Shown: positions 8,094 to 18,432 of the stretch, piece after piece
How positions within the stretch are numbered: position 1 is the first letter of the stretch
Layout: each line of letters begins with the position of its first letter
From: JAGTVG01 sp964389805
Lineage (GTDB): Bacteria > Bacteroidota > Bacteroidia > Cytophagales > Cyclobacteriaceae
Direction: 5' to 3'
Length of the DNA stretch: 50,812 nt
NCBI GenBank assembly: GCA_964389805.1
Contig: CAYMFU010000053.1
Coordinates: 1 to 50,812 of the forward strand
Translations under genes and position numbers: made by a program
Notes under the pieces: model-generated
Told to the model about the DNA's origin: nothing
Databases searched by the model: none
What the model saw: the letters and a program-made list of their open reading frames with translations, nothing else

Positions 8094-11000
8094 ATGAAAA
8101 GATTACTTTTTGATAAGCTGAAAAGAACAATTTTGCTTTTTCTGTTGACTGTGTTTTTCACTTATGCTCAAATCGGAAATAGCCAGAATGTAAGAATTTT
8201 TGAGGAGCAGAAAACATTGAAAACATATCCTTTTGGTGATCCAAATCCTATCCCAAATGTATCGAACGGATCGAAAATTTATCCCTATTTTAAATTTGAT
8301 GGATATAGTGATGAAGGGCAGAAAATTTCCTGGAAAATTATCGGTTTGGAAAATGAATACATACAGGTTTTTGTTTTACCTGAAATTGGTGGCAAGGTTT
8401 GGGGTGCTGTTGAAAAATCTACCGGCAATGAATTTATATATAAAAATGAAGTGATCAAGTTCCGGAACATCGCCATGCGGGGTCCCTGGACAAGTGGAGG
8501 AATTGAACTCAATTTCGGGATAATAGGCCATAGTCCTTCAACGGCTTCAAAAGTTGATTATATGTACCGGGATAATGAAGATGGTAGTGTAAGTTGTTTT
8601 GTCGGAAATTTGGATCTTCCTTCTCGTACCTTTTGGAGGGTAGAGGTGAGATTAATGGCTGACAAAGCCTTTTTTGAAACACACACCATGTGGTATAACC
8701 CAACATCCTTAACACAATCCTATTATAACTGGATGACAGCTGCCGCTGCAACTTCTGACGGCCTGGAATTCTTTTTCCCTGGAACCTTATACCTCAAACA
8801 TAGCGGAGAACCAAAGTTATGGCCTGTTGATTCCGAAGGCAGGAATTTATCTTTCTATAAAAACAATGATTTTGGCCCATCAAAGTCTTATCATGTGGCA
8901 GGATCCCTTCAAGATTTTTTCGGCGGATATTTTCATGACCTGGAATTCGGATTTGGGCACTGGTCACCCTATGAAGAAATGCCTGGTCAGAAATTATGGT
9001 TATGGGCCCTATCACGATCAGGGGGTATCTGGGAAGATCTATTGACAGACACCGATGGTCAATATATAGAATTTCAGGCGGGAAGGTTATTTAATCAGTA
9101 TTCTCCAGGAACAGATGAAAATCCCGTAAGACAGGTTGGTTTCCCTCCTTACGCTACTGACCAATGGAAAGAATTCTGGTTTCCTTTTAAAGACATCAAA
9201 GGGATGGCCGATGCTACTGCTTATGGAGTGTTGAATGTAACTAAGGAAAATGATGTTGTGACAATTGGTATCAATGCATTGCAAAACCTCCACGATACTC
9301 TTATAGTCAGGAATAATTATAATATAATCCATAAAGAATTATTGCAGCTAACACCCATGGAGGTGTTTACCCAAGAGATCCAGAATACTCAGGATGGTGA
9401 AATTGAAGTAATAGTGGGGAATAATAAGCTCCATTATAGTTCAAATAAAGATTCCTTGCTCCTTAAACGCCCCTTTAAACAGACTAAGGATGATCTATTA
9501 TCTGATCGTCAGAGATTGATAAATGAGGGTCAGGATGCTATGAATTTCAGAGAATACGAAAAGGCAATTAAAGTATTCCATCAGGTTCTGGATCTGGACC
9601 CATCAGATCGAGAAGCCTTGCTTTCGTTATCCGAGATTCATTTTCGAAGAGCAGAATATGATAAATCGCTTGATCTTGTATCAAAAGCCTTGATTCAAAA
9701 TACCTACGATGGCAGGGCCAATTATCTAGCCGGCATTTCTTTTCAACAGAAAGATGATGCCGTAAATGCCCTGGAATCATTTGGCTGGGCTGCAAGATCT
9801 ATGGAATACAGATCCGCTGCGTATGCACATATGGCTAAGTTATATATTAAAATGGGCCGATATGAAAAGGCAAATGAATATGTGCAGAAATCATTGGATT
9901 TTAACAGATATAACATCCCGGCCCATGAGTTGGGGATCATTGCAAAAAGATTAAATAAACAGGACAACAGGAAACACATCAGTGATCTCCAGAAAGCAGA
10001 TCCCCTCAATCATCTTTCAAGATATGAAGAGTTTCTTGCTGACAGCTCTGAAGAAAACAGAAACAATTTTAGAAAATTTATTACGAATGAATTCCCTGAA
10101 GAGACATATCTTGAACTGGCTTTAAATTACCATACCCTGGGATTAAATAAGCAAGCATCAGATATTCTTACGATTGGTCCCGGTAGTATTAAAAATGATC
10201 TTTGGCGGTCATATCTGAACCGCGTAGCAGACCCTTCGCTTAGTATGGAATTGCTGTCAAATTGTGTGGATTCAAGTGCAGATTTTGTATTCCCATACAG
10301 GCCTGAAAGTATAAAAATGTTGGAATGGGCAAGATCGAAACAGTCGTCCTGGAAGCTTGACTACTATCTGGCGCTTGCGTATGCTGGGCTTAACAGAATG
10401 CCCGAGGCCTCTGATATACTAATGAAACTTGAGGATATTCCTGATTACTGGGTTTTCTATCTGGCACGCGTGAATCTTGTTCACGGATTTACTAATACAC
10501 AAAAAGAAAGAGATATTCTGAAAGCGCACAGCTTGGCTTCCGAAAATTGGAGATCATGGAATGCCATGATCCAGTTTTATCTGGATGACAGCCAATCAGA
10601 TGTGGCCGCCACCCAAGCCAAAAAGGCATACAAGAAATTTCCACATAATTACACGCTTGTGTTTTTATACGCTAAAGCACTATTAGAAATTGGAGAATAT
10701 AGTCAATGTATAAATATCTTAGAAAATATTCAAATTCTACCATTTGAAGGGGCCAATGAGAGCCGGAGGATTTACGAAGAAGCCCATATCCGATTAGCCT
10801 TGGAACTCATTTATAAACAAAAGTATAAAGGATCTGTTAAGGTATTACTTGATGCTCTGAAATGGCCGGAAAACATTGGCGTTGGGAAACCGTACGATCC
10901 AGAACAAAGGAAAGCCGAAATCCTTCTGGCTTATTGTTATGAAAAAATGGGCCAGAAATCTCAAACTGAAAAATACCTTAACCACATTGTTGACTATACA

Positions 11001-11246
11001 GAGGCAACAATTGATAGTTCAAATCCTGACCATTACCTGGGCCTGTTGACGCTCAAGATCAGAGGGGATGAAGATGATGCTATAACTTTATTAAATAGGA
11101 TAAATAATTCACAGAACTTTGACAAGGATTTAAAACAATGGATTAATAATCAATATAACAATGAAGCCATTAATCTTTCAATTCAGGGAGAAGAGAAGTC
11201 TGAGTATATATTGTTGACACAGATAGCAAACCTATTTTTCGAATAA
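8094..11246 (+). CDS. DUF5107 domain protein with tetratricopeptide repeats
   Basis: This is a 1050-residue exported protein with an N-terminal hydrophobic segment (residues 10-25, before QIGNSQN). Residues about 40-360 match the DUF5107 pattern. The visible stretches are LPEIGGKVWGA, RGPWTSGGIELNFG and GHSPSTASKVDY, followed by many aromatic positions (WYNPTSLTQSYYNW) that suggest a galactose-mutarotase-like beta-sandwich for sugars. From about residue 480 to the end it is helical with TPR-like repeats, for example AMNFREYEKAIKVFHQVLDL (485-504) and the following segments. Bacterial DUF5107-TPR proteins occur beside glycan-degrading genes and their biochemical role is not established. It is transcribed alone here, with long gaps on both sides. 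Confidence 0.8.
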   Translation: MKRLLFDKLKRTILLFLLTVFFTYAQIGNSQNVRIFEEQKTLKTYPFGDPNPIPNVSNGSKIYPYFKFDGYSDEGQKISWKIIGLENEYIQVFVLPEIGGKVWGAVEKSTGNEFIYKNEVIKFRNIAMRGPWTSGGIELNFGIIGHSPSTASKVDYMYRDNEDGSVSCFVGNLDLPSRTFWRVEVRLMADKAFFETHTMWYNPTSLTQSYYNWMTAAAATSDGLEFFFPGTLYLKHSGEPKLWPVDSEGRNLSFYKNNDFGPSKSYHVAGSLQDFFGGYFHDLEFGFGHWSPYEEMPGQKLWLWALSRSGGIWEDLLTDTDGQYIEFQAGRLFNQYSPGTDENPVRQVGFPPYATDQWKEFWFPFKDIKGMADATAYGVLNVTKENDVVTIGINALQNLHDTLIVRNNYNIIHKELLQLTPMEVFTQEIQNTQDGEIEVIVGNNKLHYSSNKDSLLLKRPFKQTKDDLLSDRQRLINEGQDAMNFREYEKAIKVFHQVLDLDPSDREALLSLSEIHFRRAEYDKSLDLVSKALIQNTYDGRANYLAGISFQQKDDAVNALESFGWAARSMEYRSAAYAHMAKLYIKMGRYEKANEYVQKSLDFNRYNIPAHELGIIAKRLNKQDNRKHISDLQKADPLNHLSRYEEFLADSSEENRNNFRKFITNEFPEETYLELALNYHTLGLNKQASDILTIGPGSIKNDLWRSYLNRVADPSLSMELLSNCVDSSADFVFPYRPESIKMLEWARSKQSSWKLDYYLALAYAGLNRMPEASDILMKLEDIPDYWVFYLARVNLVHGFTNTQKERDILKAHSLASENWRSWNAMIQFYLDDSQSDVAATQAKKAYKKFPHNYTLVFLYAKALLEIGEYSQCINILENIQILPFEGANESRRIYEEAHIRLALELIYKQKYKGSVKVLLDALKWPENIGVGKPYDPEQRKAEILLAYCYEKMGQKSQTEKYLNHIVDYTEATIDSSNPDHYLGLLTLKIRGDEDDAITLLNRINNSQNFDKDLKQWINNQYNNEAINLSIQGEEKSEYILLTQIANLFFE

Positions 11247-11732
11247 GTTAAACATTGAAAACATACCGATTTCTTAAACTAAGAAACCATTTTTCAATCC
11301 ATTTGGATACTTTTCGTGTCGATGGTATTTTGCAACAAATAGATGTACAAGAAAATGTAATAGTATCATGGGGACTAAAGAAGCAAGTTATTTTGCCTTA
11401 TGTTTTGTGTACATACATCAGACCCTATTGGACAATTTTAACTAAATTATAAAGAGTAAAATAGAGGTCTAAATGAAAAATCTTCTTTCACTGATTCTGA
11501 ACAGGATACGGAAATGAGTAATGTAATCCAGAACAAATTGGTGCTGACTCAAAATAATCTCATTATTTTCTTCTTAAACCGTATATTAGGCATACAAAGT
11601 CCTGGTAAAGGTTACTTTGGGACTACTATGGATTTTTACTTATAATGGCAATTCAAATGATTATCAGTTAAATAATTGTGGCATCTGTCTCTAATCTTAT
11701 GTATATTCTGGAAAATTTTCAAAAAAACACCT
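11247..11732. other. 486-bp gap, no supported gene
   Basis: The gap separates the DUF5107 gene from the aldo/keto reductase. A 65-codon frame from a TTG at 11255 to 11452 shows no signal, domain or plausible start context and is probably chance. The rest is AT-rich. I see no RNA gene, terminator-like hairpin or repeat. Confidence 0.4.
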
Positions 11733-12752
11733 ATGAAAACCCGAAGAGAATTTATTAAAAAAATGGCTGGTTATACAACGGCCATCATGGTACCACTTCC
11801 CTGGACTAGTGCTTGCAGTTCCCGTATTGATTCCGATCGATTGGGAGAAATTCTTCCGAAACGTATGTTAGGTAAGACCGGCAGGCAGGTCACCATGCTG
11901 GGTTTAGGGGGTTACCACATAGGATGGACCACCGAGAAGAATGCTCAGGAGACTATTGAAACTGCCCTTCAGGGGGGCATTCGGTTTTTTGACAATGCTG
12001 AAAGCTATGGGCCACACACTGCTGAAATAAGGTATGGCAAATACCTTACACCCCAATACCGGGATCTTGTTTTTCTAATGACGAAAACTACAGCCAAGGA
12101 TGCAAAAACGGCTAAGGAACATCTTGAAGCATCACTAAGTAGAATGAAAACGGATCATGTTGACCTTTGGCAGGTCCATGCTATAAGTTCTCCTGAAGAT
12201 GTAGATGATAGAATAGAAAACGGGATCCTTGAGGTGATGCTGGAGGCTAAAGCAAATGGAAAGACAAGACATATTGGTTTTACGGGTCATCAGAACCCAC
12301 ATGCACATGTCCATATGCTTTCCAGGACAAAAGAAAATGACATTTTTGAGACAGTCCAAATGCCAATAAATCCCGTGGATGCGGGTAACAAGGACAGCTT
12401 TATTCACGAGGTCATCAAAGAGGCGAATTCAAGAAATTTTGGTATTCTGGCAATGAAAACACTTGCCGCAGGCAGGTTCTTCGCGGAAACCATAATAGCA
12501 GATGAAAAAGTCTGGGAATCGGATGATCCGGTTGTCCCAGCCAGGTTGGCCCTGAAAGATATCATGAATTTTGCATGGAGCCTGCCGATCAGTGTATTGA
12601 TCACTGGAGCTGAGAACAAAACTTTAATTGAGGAAAAGATAGCAATGGCTAAAGATTTCAGCAAATTATCTGAATCTCAGCGCATGAACCTCATTGATAA
12701 GGTCGAGGATATAGCCTTGAAGGGAGATGTGGAGTATTACAAAAGAGTTTAA
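11733..12752 (+). CDS. exported aldo/keto reductase
   Basis: The protein has 339 residues from the ATG at 11733. This start was chosen because it begins a Tat-like leader (KTRREFIKK, residues 2-10, then a hydrophobic stretch); an upstream ATG at 11676 only adds an unlikely 19-residue segment. The leader ends at TSAC (Cys28), so it may become a lipoprotein. The (beta/alpha)8 AKR domain starts near residue 40 (RMLGKTGRQV). The catalytic tetrad is visible as Asp87 and Tyr92 (FFDNAESYG), Lys118 (MTKTT) and His149 (WQVHA). It reduces carbonyl groups or oxidises sugars with NADP. An exported NADP enzyme implies Tat export with cofactor bound. It probably forms its own transcription unit. Confidence 0.86.
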   Translation: MKTRREFIKKMAGYTTAIMVPLPWTSACSSRIDSDRLGEILPKRMLGKTGRQVTMLGLGGYHIGWTTEKNAQETIETALQGGIRFFDNAESYGPHTAEIRYGKYLTPQYRDLVFLMTKTTAKDAKTAKEHLEASLSRMKTDHVDLWQVHAISSPEDVDDRIENGILEVMLEAKANGKTRHIGFTGHQNPHAHVHMLSRTKENDIFETVQMPINPVDAGNKDSFIHEVIKEANSRNFGILAMKTLAAGRFFAETIIADEKVWESDDPVVPARLALKDIMNFAWSLPISVLITGAENKTLIEEKIAMAKDFSKLSESQRMNLIDKVEDIALKGDVEYYKRV

Positions 12753-12920
12753 ATGCAACTACCTGAAAAGTGCAGACCCCAGATTATGGTAAGATGAGAC
12801 CATAAGAAATTTGTTACATTAAATTAATGTGTATCCGATAAAATTTCCCCTGGATAAGAGGAAACAAAAATGTAATAAGGAAAGGATAAGTAACAAGGAT
12901 AAGTATTTCATTATATCTCT

Positions 12921-13655
12921 ATGAATCTCAAAGCAAATAATATATCCATAAGTAAGGCATTCTCCTATTTTGCTTTTTTTACACTGATGCTCTATATCAC
13001 CACCCGGTACCTGATTCCGGTACTTAATGGATGGGGATTTCATCCGGCAATATCCTGGTTTATTTCCAGTGGACTATTGATTTTTATACCCCTTTTTTTA
13101 ATAGCTATTGGAAATACAAGGAAAGAAATAAACACTAGGGATGGGAGGCTAATTCTGGAAAGGATGTGGTTGGAAAAGCCGGGTCGTAAAGACTGGGCAT
13201 GGGCTCTTGGAGGGGCTATTTTAATCATTCTATTAACCGGGATTATCATGTGGGCAGCAGAATGGATCTCACTGGCATTATTAGACAAACCCTTTCAAAC
13301 CTCCCCTTCCTTTATGCATTTTGAGACCCTGCAACCCGGGCAATACTGGATTTTAGGGGTATGGCTGGTTTTCTTCTTTTTCAATATTATTGGTGAGGAA
13401 ATCATGTGGAGGGGATATATTCTGGCTGGGATGTCAGACAAATATCCTAAAACCGCCTGGTTATATAATGCCATCTTCTGGATGATGTTCCATATACCAT
13501 TTGGAATAGAGTTGATGATCATGGTACTACCCACCTTTTTCTTAGTCCCCTATCTTGTCCAGAGAAGGCGGAATACATGGATCGGAATTATCATACATGC
13601 CAGCTTGAACGGTCCGGGCTTTATCCTGGTTTCATTAGGAATTTTAAACCACTAA
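12921..13655 (+). CDS. CPBP family intramembrane metalloprotease
   Basis: This 244-residue integral membrane protein has about six to eight hydrophobic helices. All three motifs of the CPBP (CaaX protease/bacteriocin-processing, Rce1-like) family are present: EExxxR with Glu159, Glu160 and Arg164 (GEEIMWRG), FxxxH with His191, and HxxxN with His226 and Asn230 (HASLN). Members are glutamate-type intramembrane proteases, some with roles in peptide processing or immunity, but most Bacteroidota members have no known substrate. The stop lies 10 bases before the alcohol dehydrogenase start, so the two are probably cotranscribed. No bacteriocin or prenylated-peptide gene is seen next to it. Confidence 0.88.
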   Translation: MNLKANNISISKAFSYFAFFTLMLYITTRYLIPVLNGWGFHPAISWFISSGLLIFIPLFLIAIGNTRKEINTRDGRLILERMWLEKPGRKDWAWALGGAILIILLTGIIMWAAEWISLALLDKPFQTSPSFMHFETLQPGQYWILGVWLVFFFFNIIGEEIMWRGYILAGMSDKYPKTAWLYNAIFWMMFHIPFGIELMIMVLPTFFLVPYLVQRRRNTWIGIIIHASLNGPGFILVSLGILNH

Positions 13656-13665
13656 GCCATCCATT

Positions 13666-14697
13666 ATGAAAGCAATGTTATTGAAACAGATTTCAGACCT
13701 TAATGTGGAAAAGAAGCCTCTTGAATTTTCTGAGATCCCTGAACCAATACCCGGCCTTAATGATATACTTCTTAAAATAAAAGCATGTGGCGTATGTCAT
13801 ACTGAACTTGATGAAATAGAGGGTAGAACTCCTCCACCGGTATTTCCCGTTGTCCCTGGTCATCAGGTGGTTGGGCAGGTCATTGAGAAAGGCGCTGATG
13901 TCACTAAATTCAAGATCGGGGATCGTGCCGGAGTGGCCTGGATTTATGCATCCTGTGGAACTTGTGAATTCTGCATTAATGGCCTGGATAATTTATGTCC
14001 TGATTTTAGGGCAACTGGTCGTGATGCTCATGGAGGATATGCGGAATACATGAAGATCCACGAAAACTACGCCTACCCTATTCCTGATTTTTTTGATGAT
14101 GCTGAAGCCGCCCCATTGTTTTGTGCCGGTGCTATCGGGTACAGGTCTCTTAATCTGACCCATATCCGAAATGGACAGACACTTGGATTAACCGGATTTG
14201 GGGCATCCGCACACCTGGTATTAAAATTATCACAACATCTGTATCCACAAACAAGGGTTGTTGTTTTTGCGCGAAGCGAAAAAGAAAGAGCTTTTGCCCT
14301 GGAACTTGGGGCTGTCTGGGCTGGGGATATTGGAGAAAATGCACCTGAAAAACTTACAGCGATTATTGATACTACCCCTGTTTGGAAGCCAATTCTGACA
14401 TCACTTGAAAACCTCAAACCTGGCGGGCGGCTTGTGATCAATGCCATACGGAAAGAAGAAGTGGATAAATCGCAATTACTTTCATTACATTATCCTGATC
14501 ATATCTGGATGGAAAAAGAAATAAAATCAGTAGCAAATGTGTCTAGAAAAGATGTGGCAGAATTTTTAGAAATTGCTGCAAGTGCAGAAATCAAACCGCA
14601 AATTCAACAATATGCTTTACTAGAGGCTAATCAAGCACTTCTAGAATTAAAAAACAAGAAAATAAAAGGTTCAAAGGTATTGGTCTTGTTCAATTGA
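13666..14697 (+). CDS. zinc-dependent alcohol dehydrogenase (MDR superfamily)
   Basis: This is a 343-residue medium-chain dehydrogenase. The N-terminal GroES-like domain has ACGVCHTE (40-47) with the catalytic-zinc Cys41, and GHQVVG (65-70) with His66, where Glu67 of classical enzymes is Gln. The structural-zinc lobe is Cys97, Cys100, Cys103 and Cys111. GRDAHGGYAEY follows near 118-128. The Rossmann domain is recognisable by TGFGASAH near 174-181. It oxidises or reduces alcohols/aldehydes with NAD(P). The start is 10 bases after the CPBP protease gene. The substrate cannot be assigned. Confidence 0.88.
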   Translation: MKAMLLKQISDLNVEKKPLEFSEIPEPIPGLNDILLKIKACGVCHTELDEIEGRTPPPVFPVVPGHQVVGQVIEKGADVTKFKIGDRAGVAWIYASCGTCEFCINGLDNLCPDFRATGRDAHGGYAEYMKIHENYAYPIPDFFDDAEAAPLFCAGAIGYRSLNLTHIRNGQTLGLTGFGASAHLVLKLSQHLYPQTRVVVFARSEKERAFALELGAVWAGDIGENAPEKLTAIIDTTPVWKPILTSLENLKPGGRLVINAIRKEEVDKSQLLSLHYPDHIWMEKEIKSVANVSRKDVAEFLEIAASAEIKPQIQQYALLEANQALLELKNKKIKGSKVLVLFN

Positions 14698-14736
14698 TAA
14701 GTGTCCTAAAACATATCCATGATTCTCAAATGATTA

Positions 14737-14768
14737 TTTGTGCTAAATCTAACTAAATTGTATCTTGG
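14737..14768 (+). promoter_or_regulatory. candidate Bacteroidota-type promoter for the four-gene envelope cluster
   Basis: TTTG at 14737-14740 is followed, after 20 bases, by TATCTTGG at 14761-14768. The second box is one mismatch from the Bacteroidota -7 consensus TAnnTTTG, and the spacing fits the known -33/-7 arrangement. It lies 137 bases upstream of the first gene. AT-rich DNA produces such matches often, so this is only a candidate. Confidence 0.28.
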
Positions 14769-14904
14769 CATTAAATCATACCTTATGAAGAAAGATATTG
14801 AAAGGGATGATTAATAAAATTTTTAAAGTGAAGGTGTTGGGACTTATCTTGTTTTTTAATCAAAATATCCGCCTCCTGATAATCTTTTTAATTTGAAATA
14901 TCTA

Positions 14905-15660
14905 ATGGGAAAAAATGTAATTATATTTTTTCTATTTACAGTTACGCCTCAATATTTATTTGCTCAAGGCGAAACGGAAGATCTTACTTCCGCTTCATCT
15001 GATGTAGCTTTTGTTAATGCAGTGAATATGTACAACAACACTATTGGTAGAAATTCTATGATCTATACAGGGGGAGTTTACTACGATAGCCAAAGAGGAA
15101 TAAAAGGGCATCCGTTTTTTATGAATGATAATTGGGAGATTGGAACTATTGTCTACGAGGGCCAGCAGTATGACAGTATTGAAATTAAATACGATATTTT
15201 AAGAGATCTACTTTTAGTAAAAAATGTTGATAAACGTGGTTTTATCCAGCCAATGCAGTTATACAGTTTAAAAGTAGAAGAATTTAATGTGATGGGACAT
15301 CATTTCATGAATATTGGAGAAGATACCCTAACAAATTTTAAGACCGGATTTTATGATGTACTCGCTAATGGAGATAAAGCCAAAGTTCTGGCAAAACGAA
15401 GAAAGAAAATCAATGAAACACAAAGCATTGGCAAGCTGGAAAAAGAGTATGTTATCAATGATATAAGGTATATTAAATCCGGTCAGGAATATTACATGGT
15501 AAAAGGGAAAAATGCTATATTAAAAGTTCTTTCTGACAGGAAAAATGAAATTAATGCATTCATACGAAAGAACAAGGCCAGATTTAAAAATGATCATGAA
15601 AGACAATTAATAGAAGTTGTAGAATATTATAACTCGATCTCTAATAACACAGGATCATGA
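14905..15660 (+). CDS. exported protein of unknown function, first gene of envelope cluster
   Basis: The protein has 251 residues from the ATG at 14905, which begins a good signal peptide (hydrophobic, ending YLFAQ at about 21). A TTG at 14893 would add four residues. The mature part is soluble and rich in Tyr, Asp and Lys, with the stretches YTGGVYYDSQRGIKG and GHPFFMNDNWEIG. The C-terminus is basic and probably helical (VLSDRKNEINAFIRKNKARF). I do not recognise a domain. Its stop overlaps the start of the TonB receptor gene (ATGA at 15657-15660), so the two are translationally coupled. The protein probably works with the receptor, perhaps as a periplasmic or surface partner. No function can be named. 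Confidence 0.75.
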   Translation: MGKNVIIFFLFTVTPQYLFAQGETEDLTSASSDVAFVNAVNMYNNTIGRNSMIYTGGVYYDSQRGIKGHPFFMNDNWEIGTIVYEGQQYDSIEIKYDILRDLLLVKNVDKRGFIQPMQLYSLKVEEFNVMGHHFMNIGEDTLTNFKTGFYDVLANGDKAKVLAKRRKKINETQSIGKLEKEYVINDIRYIKSGQEYYMVKGKNAILKVLSDRKNEINAFIRKNKARFKNDHERQLIEVVEYYNSISNNTGS

Positions 15661-18428
15661 AAATCAGATTATTCCTGACATTAATCTTGCTTCAGACAAG
15701 CTTATTTGGTTTGGCTCAACAAGGTAATATGAAAATTTCAGGCATATATGATCACGTCTCCTTTTCAAATTTTGTCATTGACGTTGAACAGCAGATACCA
15801 GTCAGGTTCATGTATCATCATAAGATGGTAGACAGTCTGGATATCTCTGGCTCCTTTGAAAACAAGTCCATTGCGGAAGTACTAACACAGGTGTTTCGAA
15901 AAACAGAATTGAATTTTTTAATAATTGAAAATAATAAAATCATCCTTACTGAAAATATTAAAATTCGATATGAATTGCCAGTAAATTTCTTCGACAGGAC
16001 AGAATTAGAAACCAGATCCCAAAATTACCTGGTATTTGATTTTGAGCAGGAAACAGATGAAAAGGACGAGTTAATCAACACATTGGAAAATAAGATCCTG
16101 GAAATTGGAGATAAATCGGAAATATCAAACGGCGATTATGCCAGCATAGCAGGATATATCAAAAACTCAAAAACCGGAGAACCAATAATCGGGGCGGTAA
16201 TTTATATAGAGAATCCTCGAATTGGGATTGCCTCAGATCAGTTTGGATATTATTCCATTACCATCCCTAAAGGACCTCAGGAATTAAAAATGAAGAGTAT
16301 GGGGTATAAGGATACAAAAAGGCTGATCAAGCTTAATAGTGATGGCAAACTCGATATTGAAATGTTGGAAGATATTATTCCTCTGAAAGAAGTGGTGATT
16401 GAATCTGAGAGTGATATTAATGTATCCGGGATGCAAATGGGACTAAACAAACTTGATATTCAGGCTATGAAAAAAGTTCCTCCTGTGTTGGGAGAAGTGG
16501 ATGTATTACGCATTGTATTAACCTTGCCTGGCGTACAGTCAGTCGGCGAAGCCGCCAACGGATTTCATGTCCGGGGTGGATCAGCTGATCAAAACCTTGT
16601 TTTGTTCAATGAAGCACCAATATATAATCCAACTCATTTTTTTGGTTTTTTCTCATCCTTTAACCCGGACGTAATAAAAAATGTTGACCTCTATAAGGGC
16701 AGTATACCTGCCACTTATGGAGGAAGAATCTCATCTGTTCTAGAAGTACAGGCCAAAGATGGCAATTATAAAAAATTCGTTGGCAGCGGAGGAATAAGCC
16801 CGGTTACAGCCAGGTTTACTTTAGAAGGCCCAATTATTCGTGACAAGGCCTCTTTCATTGCCGGTTTCAGGAGTACGTATTCCGACTGGCTACTCGAGCA
16901 GCTACCAAATGCCAACCTCAAAAACAGCACAGCATCATTCTATGACATATTTGGGAGGCTTTCCTTTGACTTGAATGATAAAAATACCATTTATGCCGGG
17001 GGATATTTCAGCAAGGATCGGTTCAGCTTTAACTCGGACACCCTATATGGCTACACTAATTCAAGTTTGTCGCTTCAATTGAAACATATCTATAATAATA
17101 AGTTATATAGTGTTTTCTCGGGAATATATAGCGGTTACAATTACAATATAAACAGTGAAAAAAATGAAATCAATGCATTCAACCTGGATTATTCACTGAG
17201 TAATTATATTGCCAAAATTGATTTCAATTATTTCCCTTCAAATAAACATAAGATCGATTTTGGAATAAGCTCCATGTATTACAACATACAACCTGGCAAT
17301 TTTACACCAAAAGGGGAAGGGGCTTTGGTTATTCCTAAAACGCTTGATACGGAGCAGGGTATTGAAAGTGCTATTTATATAGGAGATATTTATGATATCA
17401 GTCCGTTCTTTTCTCTTTACCTGGGCCTCAGATATTCAGTCTTTAATTATCTGGGCCCACAATCTGTTAATATTTATGCTGATAATGGTCCCCTGGAAGA
17501 AGAAACTATCATTGGTGAAAAAATATATGGGGAGGGGGAAAATATTCAAACGTACCATGGTCCTGAAATCAGGCTTTCAGCCAAGTATGATTTGACTGAT
17601 AACAGCTCATTAAAACTTGGTTATAACCGAATGAGACAATATGTCAATATGTTATCAAATACCACTTCTATCTCTCCAACAGATATATGGGTTCTCAGCG
17701 ATATTTACATCCAACCCCAGATCGGCGACCAGATCTCACTTGGATATTTCAAAAACTTTAAAAATAACTCCATTGAGAGCTCGGTAGAGATTTATTACAA
17801 ACGCATTGAAAATTTGCTGGATTTTAAGAATGGCGCATTAATTCTTCTTAATGAACACATCGAGACGGATATTGTCAACGGAACCGGAAGATCCTATGGG
17901 ATTGAATTTTTATTAAGAAAGAAATCCGGAAAATTAAATGGCTGGATGAGTTATGCCTACTCCAGGGCTTTAATCCAGGTTAATTCAGAATATGCAAGAG
18001 AATCCATTAATAATGGTGAATACTTTCCTACCAGCTATGATAAACCCCATAATTTTAATGCACTAACCAATTATAAATTTTCAAGACGTATAAGTATTTC
18101 CGGCAATATAACATACAGCACTGGCAGGCCTATTACATATCCGGTTGCCAAGTATTATATTGGGAATTCTACACGTCTGCATTATTCTGACAGAAATCAA
18201 TTCAGGATACCTGATTATTTCAGATTGGACCTGTCACTCAATTTGGAGGGAAATCATAAAATCAAGAAACTCAATCACAGTTCATGGGCTTTTTCTATTT
18301 ATAATGTAACGGGTCGAAATAATGTTTATTCAATCTATTTCGTTTCAGAAGATGGAAGAGTAAATGGTTATCAGTTGTCGGTATTTGCAAATGCTATTCC
18401 GACTATTACATATAATTTCAGGTTTTAA
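15657..18428 (+). CDS. TonB-dependent receptor with N-terminal STN and carboxypeptidase-regulatory-like domains
   Basis: This is a 923-residue outer-membrane receptor. In order it shows a signal peptide (1-20), an STN (secretin/TonB short N-terminal) domain about 24-100, a linker, a CarboxypepD_reg-like beta-sandwich about 168-245 (IAGYIKNSKTGEPIIGAVI), and a TonB plug about 265-370 (LTLPGVQSVGEAANGFHVRG, then DQNLVLFNEAPIYNP). A 22-strand barrel to the C-terminal Phe follows (ITYNFRF). STN domains normally signal to a FecR-type anti-sigma factor, but no FecR or ECF sigma gene is in this window. It is coupled to the gene before it, and the DUF4249 lipoprotein gene follows four bases after the stop. 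It resembles the receptor half of Bacteroidota receptor/DUF4249 pairs, whose ligand is not established. Confidence 0.9.
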   Translation: MKIRLFLTLILLQTSLFGLAQQGNMKISGIYDHVSFSNFVIDVEQQIPVRFMYHHKMVDSLDISGSFENKSIAEVLTQVFRKTELNFLIIENNKIILTENIKIRYELPVNFFDRTELETRSQNYLVFDFEQETDEKDELINTLENKILEIGDKSEISNGDYASIAGYIKNSKTGEPIIGAVIYIENPRIGIASDQFGYYSITIPKGPQELKMKSMGYKDTKRLIKLNSDGKLDIEMLEDIIPLKEVVIESESDINVSGMQMGLNKLDIQAMKKVPPVLGEVDVLRIVLTLPGVQSVGEAANGFHVRGGSADQNLVLFNEAPIYNPTHFFGFFSSFNPDVIKNVDLYKGSIPATYGGRISSVLEVQAKDGNYKKFVGSGGISPVTARFTLEGPIIRDKASFIAGFRSTYSDWLLEQLPNANLKNSTASFYDIFGRLSFDLNDKNTIYAGGYFSKDRFSFNSDTLYGYTNSSLSLQLKHIYNNKLYSVFSGIYSGYNYNINSEKNEINAFNLDYSLSNYIAKIDFNYFPSNKHKIDFGISSMYYNIQPGNFTPKGEGALVIPKTLDTEQGIESAIYIGDIYDISPFFSLYLGLRYSVFNYLGPQSVNIYADNGPLEEETIIGEKIYGEGENIQTYHGPEIRLSAKYDLTDNSSLKLGYNRMRQYVNMLSNTTSISPTDIWVLSDIYIQPQIGDQISLGYFKNFKNNSIESSVEIYYKRIENLLDFKNGALILLNEHIETDIVNGTGRSYGIEFLLRKKSGKLNGWMSYAYSRALIQVNSEYARESINNGEYFPTSYDKPHNFNALTNYKFSRRISISGNITYSTGRPITYPVAKYYIGNSTRLHYSDRNQFRIPDYFRLDLSLNLEGNHKIKKLNHSSWAFSIYNVTGRNNVYSIYFVSEDGRVNGYQLSVFANAIPTITYNFRF

Positions 18429-18432
18429 TTAA

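Noticed and set aside
11255..11452. 65-codon frame from TTG after the DUF5107 gene
   Set aside because: Weak start, no signal peptide or domain, and composition not distinct from the AT-rich gap.
12921..14697. CPBP protease with neighbour considered as a bacteriocin-processing or immunity locus
   Set aside because: No precursor-peptide gene, ABC exporter or modification enzyme is next to it; the partner is an alcohol dehydrogenase.
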